A stretch of DNA of 14,994 nt, taken from positions 1 to 14,994 of the forward strand of contig JAVBRK010000081.1 of assembly GCA_031548005.1 (NCBI GenBank), read 5' to 3'. Both the position numbers and the translations under genes were made by a program. This DNA is from BNXB01 sp031548005. GTDB lineage: Bacteria > Bacteroidota > Bacteroidia > Bacteroidales > Azobacteroidaceae. How positions within the stretch are numbered: the stretch's first letter is position 1; each line of letters opens with the position of its first letter. The notes beneath the pieces are model-generated. The model was not told the DNA's origin, searched no databases, and saw only the letters and a program-made list of their open reading frames with translations. Shown here one piece after another: positions 6,944 through 14,184 of this stretch.

Positions 6944-9463
6944 TTACTTTAAACTGACGTTTTGAAATGTCGCACTGGTCAACCTGCTGTTATCATGTGA
7001 GGTAACTGCCATGCCTACATATAAAGTTTCCGGCAGATTCATCGACAAGGTAGTTCCAACCTGTACCCAGTTGATTGAATTGTAGGAATAGTAAGCCGTA
7101 ATGTGGTTTCCTGAACGAACCAATTTCAACCAAACCGGGAGATCTACTATCCCGGTCTGAAAAGAGGAAGTCCCTCCTCCGTTAATCAACCTGCTCTGAA
7201 ATGTAAGCCCATGGCCCGGAGTCAGTGCAATCATTGCGTTATTTACATTGTCCGACAATTCGGAACGTACCATGAGTCCGGCTTTTGCCCACGAATTGGT
7301 ATTATTTAAATTCATTACCTGCGATACAAATGTAAAATTACCTGAAAGCCGACGATAAGTAAAGCTAAAAGCATCCCGGACACCCTCAATATCGGCTCCC
7401 GAAGCACTGATTGTATACCGGTTCGAATAATCGTCGGATTGCAAGGATCCTTTAATGCCAACATTACCGATTTCCAGGTTTCTGAAGATCGGAGATGGTA
7501 GTTTTTTTATGGAAACATGCTGAAATACAGCTTTTGTCACTTTATTGGCATCATGCGAGGTAACCGCCATTCCGGCATATACTTTCTCAGCCATTGAAAC
7601 CGTAATGGAGTTTCCAATCTGAGTCCAGTTTTGATTGTCTTTCGAATAATAAGCCGTAATAGAATTATCCTGACGACAGATCTTCAGCCAGACCTCGGCA
7701 TGGATTCCATTGATGACGTTAGCCGAAGTTCCTTGTCCATTCACTAACCGGGACTGAAATGAAACACCATTTGCAGGAGTAATTGCTATCAAAGCATTAT
7801 TAGAATTATCTGTCAGCCCGGAACGAATCATAAACCCGGCCTTTGACCATCCGTTTATAGCATCCAGACTGATTACCCGGCCGGATATTTCCATATCATT
7901 TTCGACCTCCTGATAAACGAAAGTAAATTCATCGTTGCCTCCTTCTATATCCTTGCCAGATGCCTCAATATTGAATTTTCCGGCAGACCGGTCATACAGC
8001 ACAGTTCCCGGAAAAAAGACAGGGCCGATATTTTTATCTTTCCAGTATGAAATCAAACTGTCCAAAGGGGTTTCCGTAGGATTCAACCTCAGAACAACCG
8101 ATCCGTGAGGAGGCAGATTAACACTGTAAGATGCCATTTCCCCCAGATCCTTATGTTCCCACAGATCCCGAACCTCAGCAACATTCTTCATGCCGATTGA
8201 CGAAAAATGCACCGTCCTGTTTTGCAAAGAATCTTCCCGGTTAAACAATGCCAGAATATAGTCGCCATTACTCATTTGTCCATACCAGATCTGACTCTCC
8301 ACTTTTTTTGGATCTCCAGACAAGGGTTTGCCAACGAAACCATCTTTATTCAATGCAAGCATTTCTTCGTTCCGGTATAACCACAAATCATTTCCGATCG
8401 TCGTTTTTCTGTCGGCTATACTGACAGGTCCTCCGGCAATTAAATGCATCGAAATCACGGTTTTTTTTTCGGTATCGTTTTCATAAGTATTGATGCGGAT
8501 AAAATCGCCATCAAGAATCACTTTATCCCGTCCTGAGATTTTTGAGAAATAGGTAAAACCATCCATCGGATTGCGATATTGCGACCAACTACTGTATTTT
8601 ATCCCCCGGTCCATACCGGAAAATCGCTGCCATTGTCCGGTTGCACAGTCTTCATTGACCCGGATCATATCTCCGTATTTTGCCTCGAATTCTCCGTCAT
8701 TAGTAAGGTTTGGCATGACCAGACTGAGAAAGATACCATGCCTGTCACATTCTTCACGCATCCAACGCAATGCGGTTTCATAATGAGCACGGGGGCGGTT
8801 TGTCACACCGACTATCGTAGTGTCTTTATCCATCCCGGTTTCGTACCAGGAAAGGAAATCGACCCGGAGATACTTCACTCCTATTTGCGCATGATGCTCA
8901 ATACAACCTTTAACATATTGCTCCGCCCCGGGACGATCTATTTGTACCCAGGTGAAAGTTTTCGCATTCTCACTTGTATTGATCAGACTCGATATTGGGA
9001 TATTGGTTCCTTTGACCCGGAGACCGGCCTCGGCTGCCGCACAATTAACCCATAAAGGATTATCATACATTCCCAGAGTCATGCCTTTTTTCTTCAGGTA
9101 ATCCGACCACCAGGCATAATCATTTTTCCATTCTTTGGAATGAGACATCCTATAACCGTTTTCATTGAAACGATCCACATCACCCCATCCGTCAATACAA
9201 ATGATATTATATCCGTAATCGCAAAGATTTTCTGCAACCCAATCGATATTTTCTTTCCATTCTTCCTCCGGAATATAACTATCTCTTATATAAGAAGATT
9301 CGTAAGCGCTCCAGTATAAAGGAGCCCGACGTACAGCCACCGCAGAAGCCCTAAGTTCAGTGGTATTGGAATCCACTCCTTCCTTGTCTTCAACAAGAGA
9401 ATCAGTACACGAATAAATCAGTAAACAAATAAATCCGGCAAATAATATTTTGAGTTTAGTCAT
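6944..9463 (-). CDS. GH27-like (clan GH-D) glycosidase lipoprotein with two C-terminal ConA-like repeats
   Basis: This 839-residue predicted lipoprotein has a signal ending LLIYSC, with Cys19 lipidated. Residues about 45-462 fit a GH27-type alpha-galactosidase fold: CIDGWGD (89-95), KKKGMTLGMYD (124-134), GVKYLRVDFLSW with Asp202 aligned to the nucleophile, RVNEDC with Asp272 aligned to the acid/base, SMHLIAGGPVSIAD, and a C-terminal beta domain with VRDLWEHKDLG and PPHGSVVLRL. The loop after the barrel strand ending LVMPN lacks the Cys-Glu-Trp specificity motif of classical alpha-galactosidases, so the sugar specificity is uncertain. Two related modules follow, about 480-652 and 664-839. Each has a W-KAG-M-RS core, FQSRL, AYYS and Y-GMAVTSHD, resembling DUF1349/laminin-G-like beta-sandwiches often attached to glycosidases. 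Alternatives within GH27 include alpha-GalNAc or beta-L-arabinopyranose activity. Confidence 0.82.
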   Translation of the reverse strand: MTKLKILFAGFICLLIYSCTDSLVEDKEGVDSNTTELRASAVAVRRAPLYWSAYESSYIRDSYIPEEEWKENIDWVAENLCDYGYNIICIDGWGDVDRFNENGYRMSHSKEWKNDYAWWSDYLKKKGMTLGMYDNPLWVNCAAAEAGLRVKGTNIPISSLINTSENAKTFTWVQIDRPGAEQYVKGCIEHHAQIGVKYLRVDFLSWYETGMDKDTTIVGVTNRPRAHYETALRWMREECDRHGIFLSLVMPNLTNDGEFEAKYGDMIRVNEDCATGQWQRFSGMDRGIKYSSWSQYRNPMDGFTYFSKISGRDKVILDGDFIRINTYENDTEKKTVISMHLIAGGPVSIADRKTTIGNDLWLYRNEEMLALNKDGFVGKPLSGDPKKVESQIWYGQMSNGDYILALFNREDSLQNRTVHFSSIGMKNVAEVRDLWEHKDLGEMASYSVNLPPHGSVVLRLNPTETPLDSLISYWKDKNIGPVFFPGTVLYDRSAGKFNIEASGKDIEGGNDEFTFVYQEVENDMEISGRVISLDAINGWSKAGFMIRSGLTDNSNNALIAITPANGVSFQSRLVNGQGTSANVINGIHAEVWLKICRQDNSITAYYSKDNQNWTQIGNSITVSMAEKVYAGMAVTSHDANKVTKAVFQHVSIKKLPSPIFRNLEIGNVGIKGSLQSDDYSNRYTISASGADIEGVRDAFSFTYRRLSGNFTFVSQVMNLNNTNSWAKAGLMVRSELSDNVNNAMIALTPGHGLTFQSRLINGGGTSSFQTGIVDLPVWLKLVRSGNHITAYYSYNSINWVQVGTTLSMNLPETLYVGMAVTSHDNSRLTSATFQNVSLK

Positions 9464-9484
9464 AGATTATCAGTATCATTTAAA

Positions 9485-9523
9485 AGAATAAATCTGAACT
9501 TCAGAAAGGTTCAGATTTATTCT
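9485..9523 (-). terminator. Hairpin terminator after rplT
   Basis: A perfect 15-bp stem pairs 9485-9499 (AGAATAAATCTGAAC) with 9509-9523 around a 9-nt loop. Read leftward, the stem is followed by TTTTA, as expected for termination of the thrS-infC-rpmI-rplT transcript. It ends only 21 nt before the GH27-like ATG, so any transcript of that gene starting upstream would carry it in its leader. Confidence 0.7.
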
Positions 9524-9524
9524 A

Positions 9525-9532
9525 CAATCCTA
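9525..9532 (-). promoter_or_regulatory. Weak promoter candidate for the GH27-like gene
   Basis: The minus strand reads TAGGATTG, matching TAnnTTTG except at one position. No TTTG was seen at the -33 distance. It is the best candidate in the 120-bp gap between rplT and the GH27-like gene. Read-through past the hairpin is the alternative. Confidence 0.25.
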
Positions 9533-9583
9533 ATTGTTTAAATATGGTCGTAATTATTTAATATAAAATAACGCAGGTAGAAT

Positions 9584-9928
9584 TCATTTTACTTTATCTA
9601 CAAGTGCTTTGAATGCTTCAGGATGATTCATTGCCAGGTCTGCCAAAACTTTACGGTTTATTTCAATTCCGTTTTTGTGCAAGGCTCCCATCAGGCGAGA
9701 ATAAGACATTCCTTCGAGACGTGCTGCAGCATTGATACGTTGAATCCACAAGGCACGGAAATTACGTTTTTTAGCTCGACGATCACGGAATGCATAAGTT
9801 AAACCTTTTTCCCAAGTATTTTTGGCGACTGTCCATACGTTTTTTCTTGCGCCATAATATCCTCTTGTCAGTTTGAGGATTCTTTTTCTCTTAGCTCTTG
9901 AAGCTACATGATTTACCGATCTAGGCAT
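9584..9928 (-). CDS. rplT: 50S ribosomal protein L20
   Basis: This 114-residue protein binds 23S rRNA early in large-subunit assembly. The very basic N-terminal tail (MPRSVNHVASRAKRKRILK) and the conserved GYYGARKN, YAFRDRRAKKR, LWIQRINAAAR and GMSYSRLM segments are diagnostic, and the length is typical (about 115-118). It is last in the thrS-infC-rpmI-rplT block, 100 bp after rpmI. That gap holds an irregular hairpin immediately upstream. L20 represses its own operon by binding mRNA in Enterobacteria and Bacillus, so the hairpin may be its target. A terminator hairpin follows the gene. Confidence 0.98.
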   Translation of the reverse strand: MPRSVNHVASRAKRKRILKLTRGYYGARKNVWTVAKNTWEKGLTYAFRDRRAKKRNFRALWIQRINAAARLEGMSYSRLMGALHKNGIEINRKVLADLAMNHPEAFKALVDKVK

Positions 9929-9949
9929 ATTAATAAAATGTTTTGAATG

Positions 9950-9988
9950 TTAGCGCCATCTTGTCTATAGATGGTCTTTAGATGCTAA
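9950..9988 (-). promoter_or_regulatory. Candidate L20 autoregulatory hairpin upstream of rplT
   Basis: Read on the minus strand, an outer stem TTAGC/GCTAA (9984-9988 with 9950-9954) and an inner stem CCATCT/AGATGG (9969-9974 with 9956-9961) enclose a 7-nt loop. The two stems are separated by a lopsided internal loop of 9 nt and 1 nt. The structure ends 21 nt before the rplT ATG. Paired helices with an asymmetric loop resemble the kind of irregular stem L20 recognises in other bacteria. The pairing is seen; the role is inferred. Confidence 0.5.
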
Positions 9989-10028
9989 AATTCTGTTAAT
10001 AAATCTTTTAGAAATCACTCAATAAAAT

Positions 10029-10226
10029 TCACTTCAACCCCAAAAGTCTTTTGACTTGCCCTTCATCTGAAGAGTTCACAAGACCGGTATGAGTCAGCCT
10101 TCTTTTTTGCTTTGTAGTCTTCTTTGTCAGAATGTGACTTTTAAAAGCGTGTTTTCTCTTGATTTTTCCTGTTCCGGTAAGAGTAAATCTTTTTTTGGCA
10201 CCGGAATTAGTCTTCATTTTCGGCAT
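10029..10226 (-). CDS. rpmI: 50S ribosomal protein L35
   Basis: This 65-residue, highly basic large-subunit protein has the family start MPKMKTNSGAKKRF, the TGTGKIKRKHAFKSH centre and the C-terminal VKRLLG. The length matches the usual 64-66. It sits between infC (46-bp gap) and rplT (100-bp gap), its conserved place in bacteria. Confidence 0.97.
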   Translation of the reverse strand: MPKMKTNSGAKKRFTLTGTGKIKRKHAFKSHILTKKTTKQKRRLTHTGLVNSSDEGQVKRLLGLK

Positions 10227-10251
10227 TGTACTTATTTATTTATTGTTTATA

Positions 10252-10266
10252 CTTAGCAGGCCTAAG
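10252..10266 (-). promoter_or_regulatory. Small hairpin in the infC-rpmI gap
   Basis: CTTAG (10252-10256) and CTAAG (10262-10266) form a 5-bp stem around a 5-nt loop. An overlapping alternative pairs GGCC at 10259-10262 with GGCC at 10267-10270. It lies between the infC stop and the rpmI ATG. It may influence rpmI translation, but a stem this short is weak evidence. Confidence 0.3.
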
Positions 10267-10272
10267 GGCCAT

Positions 10273-10866
10273 TTATTCTACTTCTTTCGGCTGTTTACTC
10301 TCGTCGGAAGGCTTTGTAACCGGCTTAGTAACAGCGGCGGCGGCAACCTTCTTGGGAGCAAGCATAATAATCATTTTTTTACCTTCCAGAGCCGGCATCT
10401 GTTCGACCTTGGCATAATCTTCTAGATCATTAGCAAAGCGGAGCAGCAACACTTCCCCCTGCTCTTTGAAAAGGATAGAGCGTCCCCTGAAGAACACGTA
10501 AGCTTTCACTTTGGCCCCATCTTCCAGGAAACTTTTAGCATGCTTCAGCTTAAAATTATAATCATGATCGTCGGTCTGAGGCCCAAAACGGATCTCTTTT
10601 ACCACAATTTTTACAGACTTAGCCTTCTGCTCTTTCTGACGCTTCTTTTGTTGGTAGATAAACTTCTGATAATCAACAACTCTACAAACAGGAGGAACTG
10701 CATTAGGGGAAATCTCAACCAGATCTGCACCCTGATCACCTGCAATCTTTAAAGCCTCTGCAAGGGGATAAACGCCTTGTTCCACATTATCTCCTACTAA
10801 CCGGACTTCTCTAACGCGAATCTTTTCATTTACACGATATTGGTCCTTAAGATTGTCTTTCTTCAT
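10273..10866 (-). CDS. infC: Translation initiation factor IF-3
   Basis: This 197-residue factor binds the 30S subunit, prevents premature 50S joining and proofreads start-codon pairing. The N-terminal domain shows YRVNEKIRVREVRLVG and the linker VCRVVDYQKFIYQQKKRQKE. The C-terminal domain shows KEIRFGPQTDDHDYNFKLK, AKVKAYVFFRGR and the closing MIIMLAPKK. After that motif there is an extra low-complexity tail of about 25 residues, rich in Ala, Lys, Pro and Glu, absent from the 180-residue E. coli protein. The start is a plain ATG, not the rare AUU used for autoregulation in Enterobacteria. A Shine-Dalgarno-like AAAGGAG (from 10881-10887) precedes it by 14 nt. It follows thrS after 64 bp with no promoter-like element seen, so co-transcription is likely. 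Confidence 0.97.
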   Translation of the reverse strand: MKKDNLKDQYRVNEKIRVREVRLVGDNVEQGVYPLAEALKIAGDQGADLVEISPNAVPPVCRVVDYQKFIYQQKKRQKEQKAKSVKIVVKEIRFGPQTDDHDYNFKLKHAKSFLEDGAKVKAYVFFRGRSILFKEQGEVLLLRFANDLEDYAKVEQMPALEGKKMIIMLAPKKVAAAAVTKPVTKPSDESKQPKEVE

Positions 10867-10930
10867 TCAATAAAATTAATCTCCTTTTTTTGATTTATAA
10901 AGTCTTTCTAATGGATGTTTGTAGTTTTAT

Positions 10931-12889
10931 TCAGGAGTTCTTCTCACTCCATTGATTCATTTGTTTTTCAACCTCTCCGTTCAAAATTTCGGCAAAGGTA
11001 GTAATTTTCATTAAACCACCATCACCTTCACCTTGTTTTCTTACCGAAATTCCATTATTTTCCACTTCTTTCTCCCCAACAATGAGCAAATAAGGGATTT
11101 TTTTCAATTCATTATCCCGAATTTTTCGTCCGATTTTTTCATTCCGGTCGTCGACAAGCACCCGGATATCCTGTTCGTTCAATTGTTTTGCCACTTCATA
11201 GGCATAGTCATTGAATTTCTCACTGATCGGTAAAATCACAGCCTGATCGGGAGTTAACCAGATCGGAAATTTTCCGGCGGTGTGTTCGATCAAAACAGCG
11301 ACAAAGCGCTCCATCGAACCAAAAGGAGCCCGGTGAATCATTACCGGCCGGTGTTTTTTATTATCGGCGCCGACATACTCCAGTTCAAAACGGTCGGGCA
11401 GATTATAGTCGACCTGGATCGTCCCCAACTGCCAGCGACGCCCCAAGGCATCCTTCACCATGAAGTCGAGCTTAGGCCCATAAAAAGCAGCCTCTCCCAA
11501 CTCCACGCGAGCTTTAATTCCCGACTCCTGACACACTTCAATAATCGCAGATTCTGCTTTATCCCAGTTTTCTTCACTTCCAATGTACTTTTCCTTATTA
11601 TCCGGATCTCGGAGAGAAATCTGAGCCTCATAGTCTTTGAAGTCCAAGGCATTGAAAATAATATTAATAAGTTCCATCACCTTTTTGAATTCATCCTTCA
11701 CCTGGTCGGGAGTACAAAAGATGTGCGCATCATCCTGAGTGAAACCTCTCACCCGCGTTAAGCCATGCAGCTCCCCGCTTTGCTCGTAACGGTACACTGT
11801 ACCGAACTCTGCCAGGCGCAGGGGCAGATCCTTATAAGAATGAGGAAACGCTTTATAAATTTCACAGTGATGCGGGCAATTCATCGGCTTCAGCAGAAAT
11901 TCTTCTCCTTCTTCGGGCGTATGAATCGGCTGGAACGAATCTTTCCCGTATTTAGCATAATGCCCCGATGTCACATACAGGATTTTATTCCCGATGTGTG
12001 GCGTCATGACCTGTTGGTAACCATATTTGCGTTGGATGCGCTTTAGGAATTCTTCCAGTTTCAGCCGCAACTGAGTCCCTTTTGGCAGCCACAGAGGCAA
12101 ACCTTGTCCCACATTCTGAGAGAATGTGAACAATTCCAATTCTTTTCCGATTTTACGGTGGTCCCGTTTCTTGGCTTCTTCGAGCAACACGAGGTACTCA
12201 TCCAGCATTTTCTTTTTCGGGAAAGTGATTCCGTATATACGCGTCAACTGAGGACGCTTTTCATCTCCACGCCAATAAGCTCCGGCAACTGACATCAATT
12301 TCAGGGCTTTGATGTAAGAAGTGTCCGGAAGGTGAGGGCCACGGCACAAATCAGTAAAACAACCTTGGGAATAAGTCGTAATCGTTCCGTCGGCCAATTC
12401 GTCAATCAACTCGGTTTTATAATTTTCACCGCGATCACCGAACATCTTCAATGCTTCGGTCTTACTGATACTCTGACGCACGATCGATTCTTTCTTAGCG
12501 ACTAATTCAGCCATTTTAGCTTCGATCATCTGAAAGTCGCCCTCTTTGATGACTACTCCTTCACCCGGATCTACATCATAGTAAAATCCATTCTCAATCG
12601 CCGGACCGATCCCGAATTTGATCCCGGGATACAATTCCTGCAACGCTTCAGCCATCAGGTGGGCGGACGAATGCCAGAAAGCATGTTTACCTTCTTCGTC
12701 TTCCCATTTATAAAGTTTCACGGATGCATCTTCACCGATCGGCCGCATCAAATCCCAGGTCTCGCCGTTTACACCGGCGGCAATAACATCCTGGGCTAAG
12801 CGGGAACTGATACTTTCGGCAATCTGCATGGAAGTGGTTCCTTTCGGATACTCGCGAACGGAACCGTCTGGAAATGTTATTTTTATCAT
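10931..12889 (-). CDS. thrS: Threonyl-tRNA synthetase
   Basis: This 652-residue class II synthetase attaches threonine to tRNA-Thr. In order it shows an N-terminal TGS domain (MIKITFPDGSVREYPKG), the editing domain with HSSAH (73-77) and CRGPHLPDTSY, the catalytic core with the zinc-ligand motif MNCPHHCEIY, motif 2 (YRYEQSGELHGLTRVRGF), TQDDAHIFC, MIHRAPFGSMERF (motif 3), and the C-terminal anticodon-binding domain from about LTPDQAVILPI. The reading frame continues 37 codons upstream to 13000, but that extension covers the promoter element and would precede the normal family start. ATG 12887-12889 is therefore preferred. It heads the thrS-infC-rpmI-rplT block and is divergent from dnaN. An AAGGAGGAAG Shine-Dalgarno sequence precedes it. 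Confidence 0.97.
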   Translation of the reverse strand: MIKITFPDGSVREYPKGTTSMQIAESISSRLAQDVIAAGVNGETWDLMRPIGEDASVKLYKWEDEEGKHAFWHSSAHLMAEALQELYPGIKFGIGPAIENGFYYDVDPGEGVVIKEGDFQMIEAKMAELVAKKESIVRQSISKTEALKMFGDRGENYKTELIDELADGTITTYSQGCFTDLCRGPHLPDTSYIKALKLMSVAGAYWRGDEKRPQLTRIYGITFPKKKMLDEYLVLLEEAKKRDHRKIGKELELFTFSQNVGQGLPLWLPKGTQLRLKLEEFLKRIQRKYGYQQVMTPHIGNKILYVTSGHYAKYGKDSFQPIHTPEEGEEFLLKPMNCPHHCEIYKAFPHSYKDLPLRLAEFGTVYRYEQSGELHGLTRVRGFTQDDAHIFCTPDQVKDEFKKVMELINIIFNALDFKDYEAQISLRDPDNKEKYIGSEENWDKAESAIIEVCQESGIKARVELGEAAFYGPKLDFMVKDALGRRWQLGTIQVDYNLPDRFELEYVGADNKKHRPVMIHRAPFGSMERFVAVLIEHTAGKFPIWLTPDQAVILPISEKFNDYAYEVAKQLNEQDIRVLVDDRNEKIGRKIRDNELKKIPYLLIVGEKEVENNGISVRKQGEGDGGLMKITTFAEILNGEVEKQMNQWSEKNS

Positions 12890-12900
12890 ATTGAGATTTT

Positions 12901-12910
12901 CTTCCTCCTT
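12901..12910 (-). promoter_or_regulatory. Strong Shine-Dalgarno sequence before thrS
   Basis: The minus strand reads AAGGAGGAAG, an extended anti-SD complement, 11 nt upstream of the ATG at 12889 (14 nt from the AGGAGG core). Bacteroidetes genes usually lack such sequences, so this one supports the chosen start. Confidence 0.6.
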
Positions 12911-12940
12911 TATTTTTACAATTTTCCAAAAATCAAGGTA

Positions 12941-12948
12941 CAAAGATA
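12941..12948 (-). promoter_or_regulatory. thrS promoter, Bacteroidetes -7 box
   Basis: The minus strand reads TATCTTTG, a perfect TAnnTTTG, 51 bp upstream of the chosen ATG. It lies inside the longer thrS reading frame, arguing against the 13000 start. It probably drives the whole thrS-rplT block. Confidence 0.72.
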
Positions 12949-13010
12949 GCATTCTTTTTTTATTTAGAAAACAGTTTCCGATTCCGAATTTCCGTTTCAA
13001 ATAAATTCTT

Positions 13011-13018
13011 TATATTTG
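13011..13018 (+). promoter_or_regulatory. dnaN promoter, Bacteroidetes -7 box
   Basis: TATATTTG matches TAnnTTTG, 41 bp upstream of the dnaN ATG. It is back-to-back with the thrS element about 60 bp away, making a compact divergent promoter pair in a 170-bp intergenic region. Confidence 0.7.
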
Positions 13019-13059
13019 TGGTGAAATTTATGATATAATCAATTAAACATAGTATCCGT

Positions 13060-14184
13060 ATGAAATTTGTAGTTTCGTGTAATTCATTGTTAAGCCATCT
13101 CCAGACAATTGGCCGGGTGATCGCTTCCAAAAACTCCATTCCTGTCCTGGATTGTTTTTTATTTGACCTGAACGGAAACCGGCTGACCGTTACTGCAGCC
13201 GATACGGAAACCAGGATGTCGACTTCCATCGAGGTCGGCAGCACGGATGGGTCGGGCCTATTTGCCGTTCCGTCCAAAAACCTGCTCGACGCATTGAAAG
13301 AACTGCCGGAGCAACCCATTACATTCGAGATCAATAACGATAGCATGGAAATATTCATCTATTATGAAAACGGAAAATATAATTTCGTCGGAATGAAAGG
13401 AGATGAATACCCTCACCCCAAACCGTTGAAAGAAGATACTGTAAATCTTCAGATAGCTGCATCGGTGCTTCTTTCCGGAATCAGCCGTACGCTTTTCGCC
13501 ACTGCCGACGATGAATTGAGACCGGTGATGAACGGTTTGTATTTCGACATCACAACAGAAGATATCACTTTTGTGGGATCCGACGGGCACAAACTGGTAC
13601 GCTGCAAAACGATGGCGACTAAAGGAAGCGAGCGTTCGTCGTTCATTCTTCCTAAAAAGCCGGCGAACCTCCTCAGAACCATCCTTCCAAAAGAATCCGG
13701 AGACGTGACGATTGGCTTTGACGATAGCAATGCGTATTTCACGATGGAAAATTTCATCCTGGTTTGCCGTCTGATAGAAGGTCGTTACCCCAATTATAAC
13801 GGAGTCATTCCGACAGGAAATCCCTACAAGGTAGCCATCGACCGCCTGATGTTATTCAATGCTCTGAAACGTGTGGCTGTATTTTCCAACCCGGCCAGCA
13901 GCCTGGTGAAATTAGGAATTTCAAAAGACAGTATCCTGGTTTCGGCTCAGGATATCGATTTTTCAACTTCCGCGGAAGAGACCATTTCCTGCACCTACGA
14001 CGGAGAGCCGATGAACATCGGATTCAAAGGAACCTATCTGATCGAAATTTTGAATAATATTCCTTCCCAGGAAGCCATTATGGAATTGGCCGACCCTTCC
14101 AGAGCGGGTCTGATCCTCCCTTCCGAAAATGAGGAGGGCGAAGAATTGCTGATGCTGCTGATGCCCATGATGCTGAATGAATAA
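13060..14184 (+). CDS. dnaN: DNA polymerase III beta subunit (sliding clamp)
   Basis: This 374-residue protein dimerises into the ring that tethers the replicative polymerase and many repair proteins to DNA. The N-terminus MKFVVSCNSLLSHLQTIGRV, the segment IPVLDCFLFDL, the mid-protein FVGSDGHKLVRCK, and the final EELLMLLMPMML, which contributes to the partner-binding pocket region, are typical. The length is close to the usual 366-380. It is not beside dnaA within this window; instead it is divergent from thrS. Its 3' end overlaps the next gene by 8 bp, implying translational coupling to an exonuclease. Confidence 0.97.
   Translation: MKFVVSCNSLLSHLQTIGRVIASKNSIPVLDCFLFDLNGNRLTVTAADTETRMSTSIEVGSTDGSGLFAVPSKNLLDALKELPEQPITFEINNDSMEIFIYYENGKYNFVGMKGDEYPHPKPLKEDTVNLQIAASVLLSGISRTLFATADDELRPVMNGLYFDITTEDITFVGSDGHKLVRCKTMATKGSERSSFILPKKPANLLRTILPKESGDVTIGFDDSNAYFTMENFILVCRLIEGRYPNYNGVIPTGNPYKVAIDRLMLFNALKRVAVFSNPASSLVKLGISKDSILVSAQDIDFSTSAEETISCTYDGEPMNIGFKGTYLIEILNNIPSQEAIMELADPSRAGLILPSENEEGEELLMLLMPMMLNE

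Noticed and set aside
8579..9055. 158-codon open frame on the plus strand opposite the GH27-like gene
   Set aside because: It lies wholly within the catalytic domain of a well-supported gene and shows no domain, promoter or start context.
12890..13000. Upstream extension of thrS by 37 codons to an ATG at 13000
   Set aside because: The extension covers a perfect -7 promoter box and a strong Shine-Dalgarno sequence, and it precedes the normal TGS-domain start MIKITFPDG at 12889.
12960..13358. 132-codon minus-strand frame across the thrS-dnaN gap and into dnaN
   Set aside because: It runs through both divergent promoters and the 5' end of dnaN on the antisense strand and has no family resemblance.
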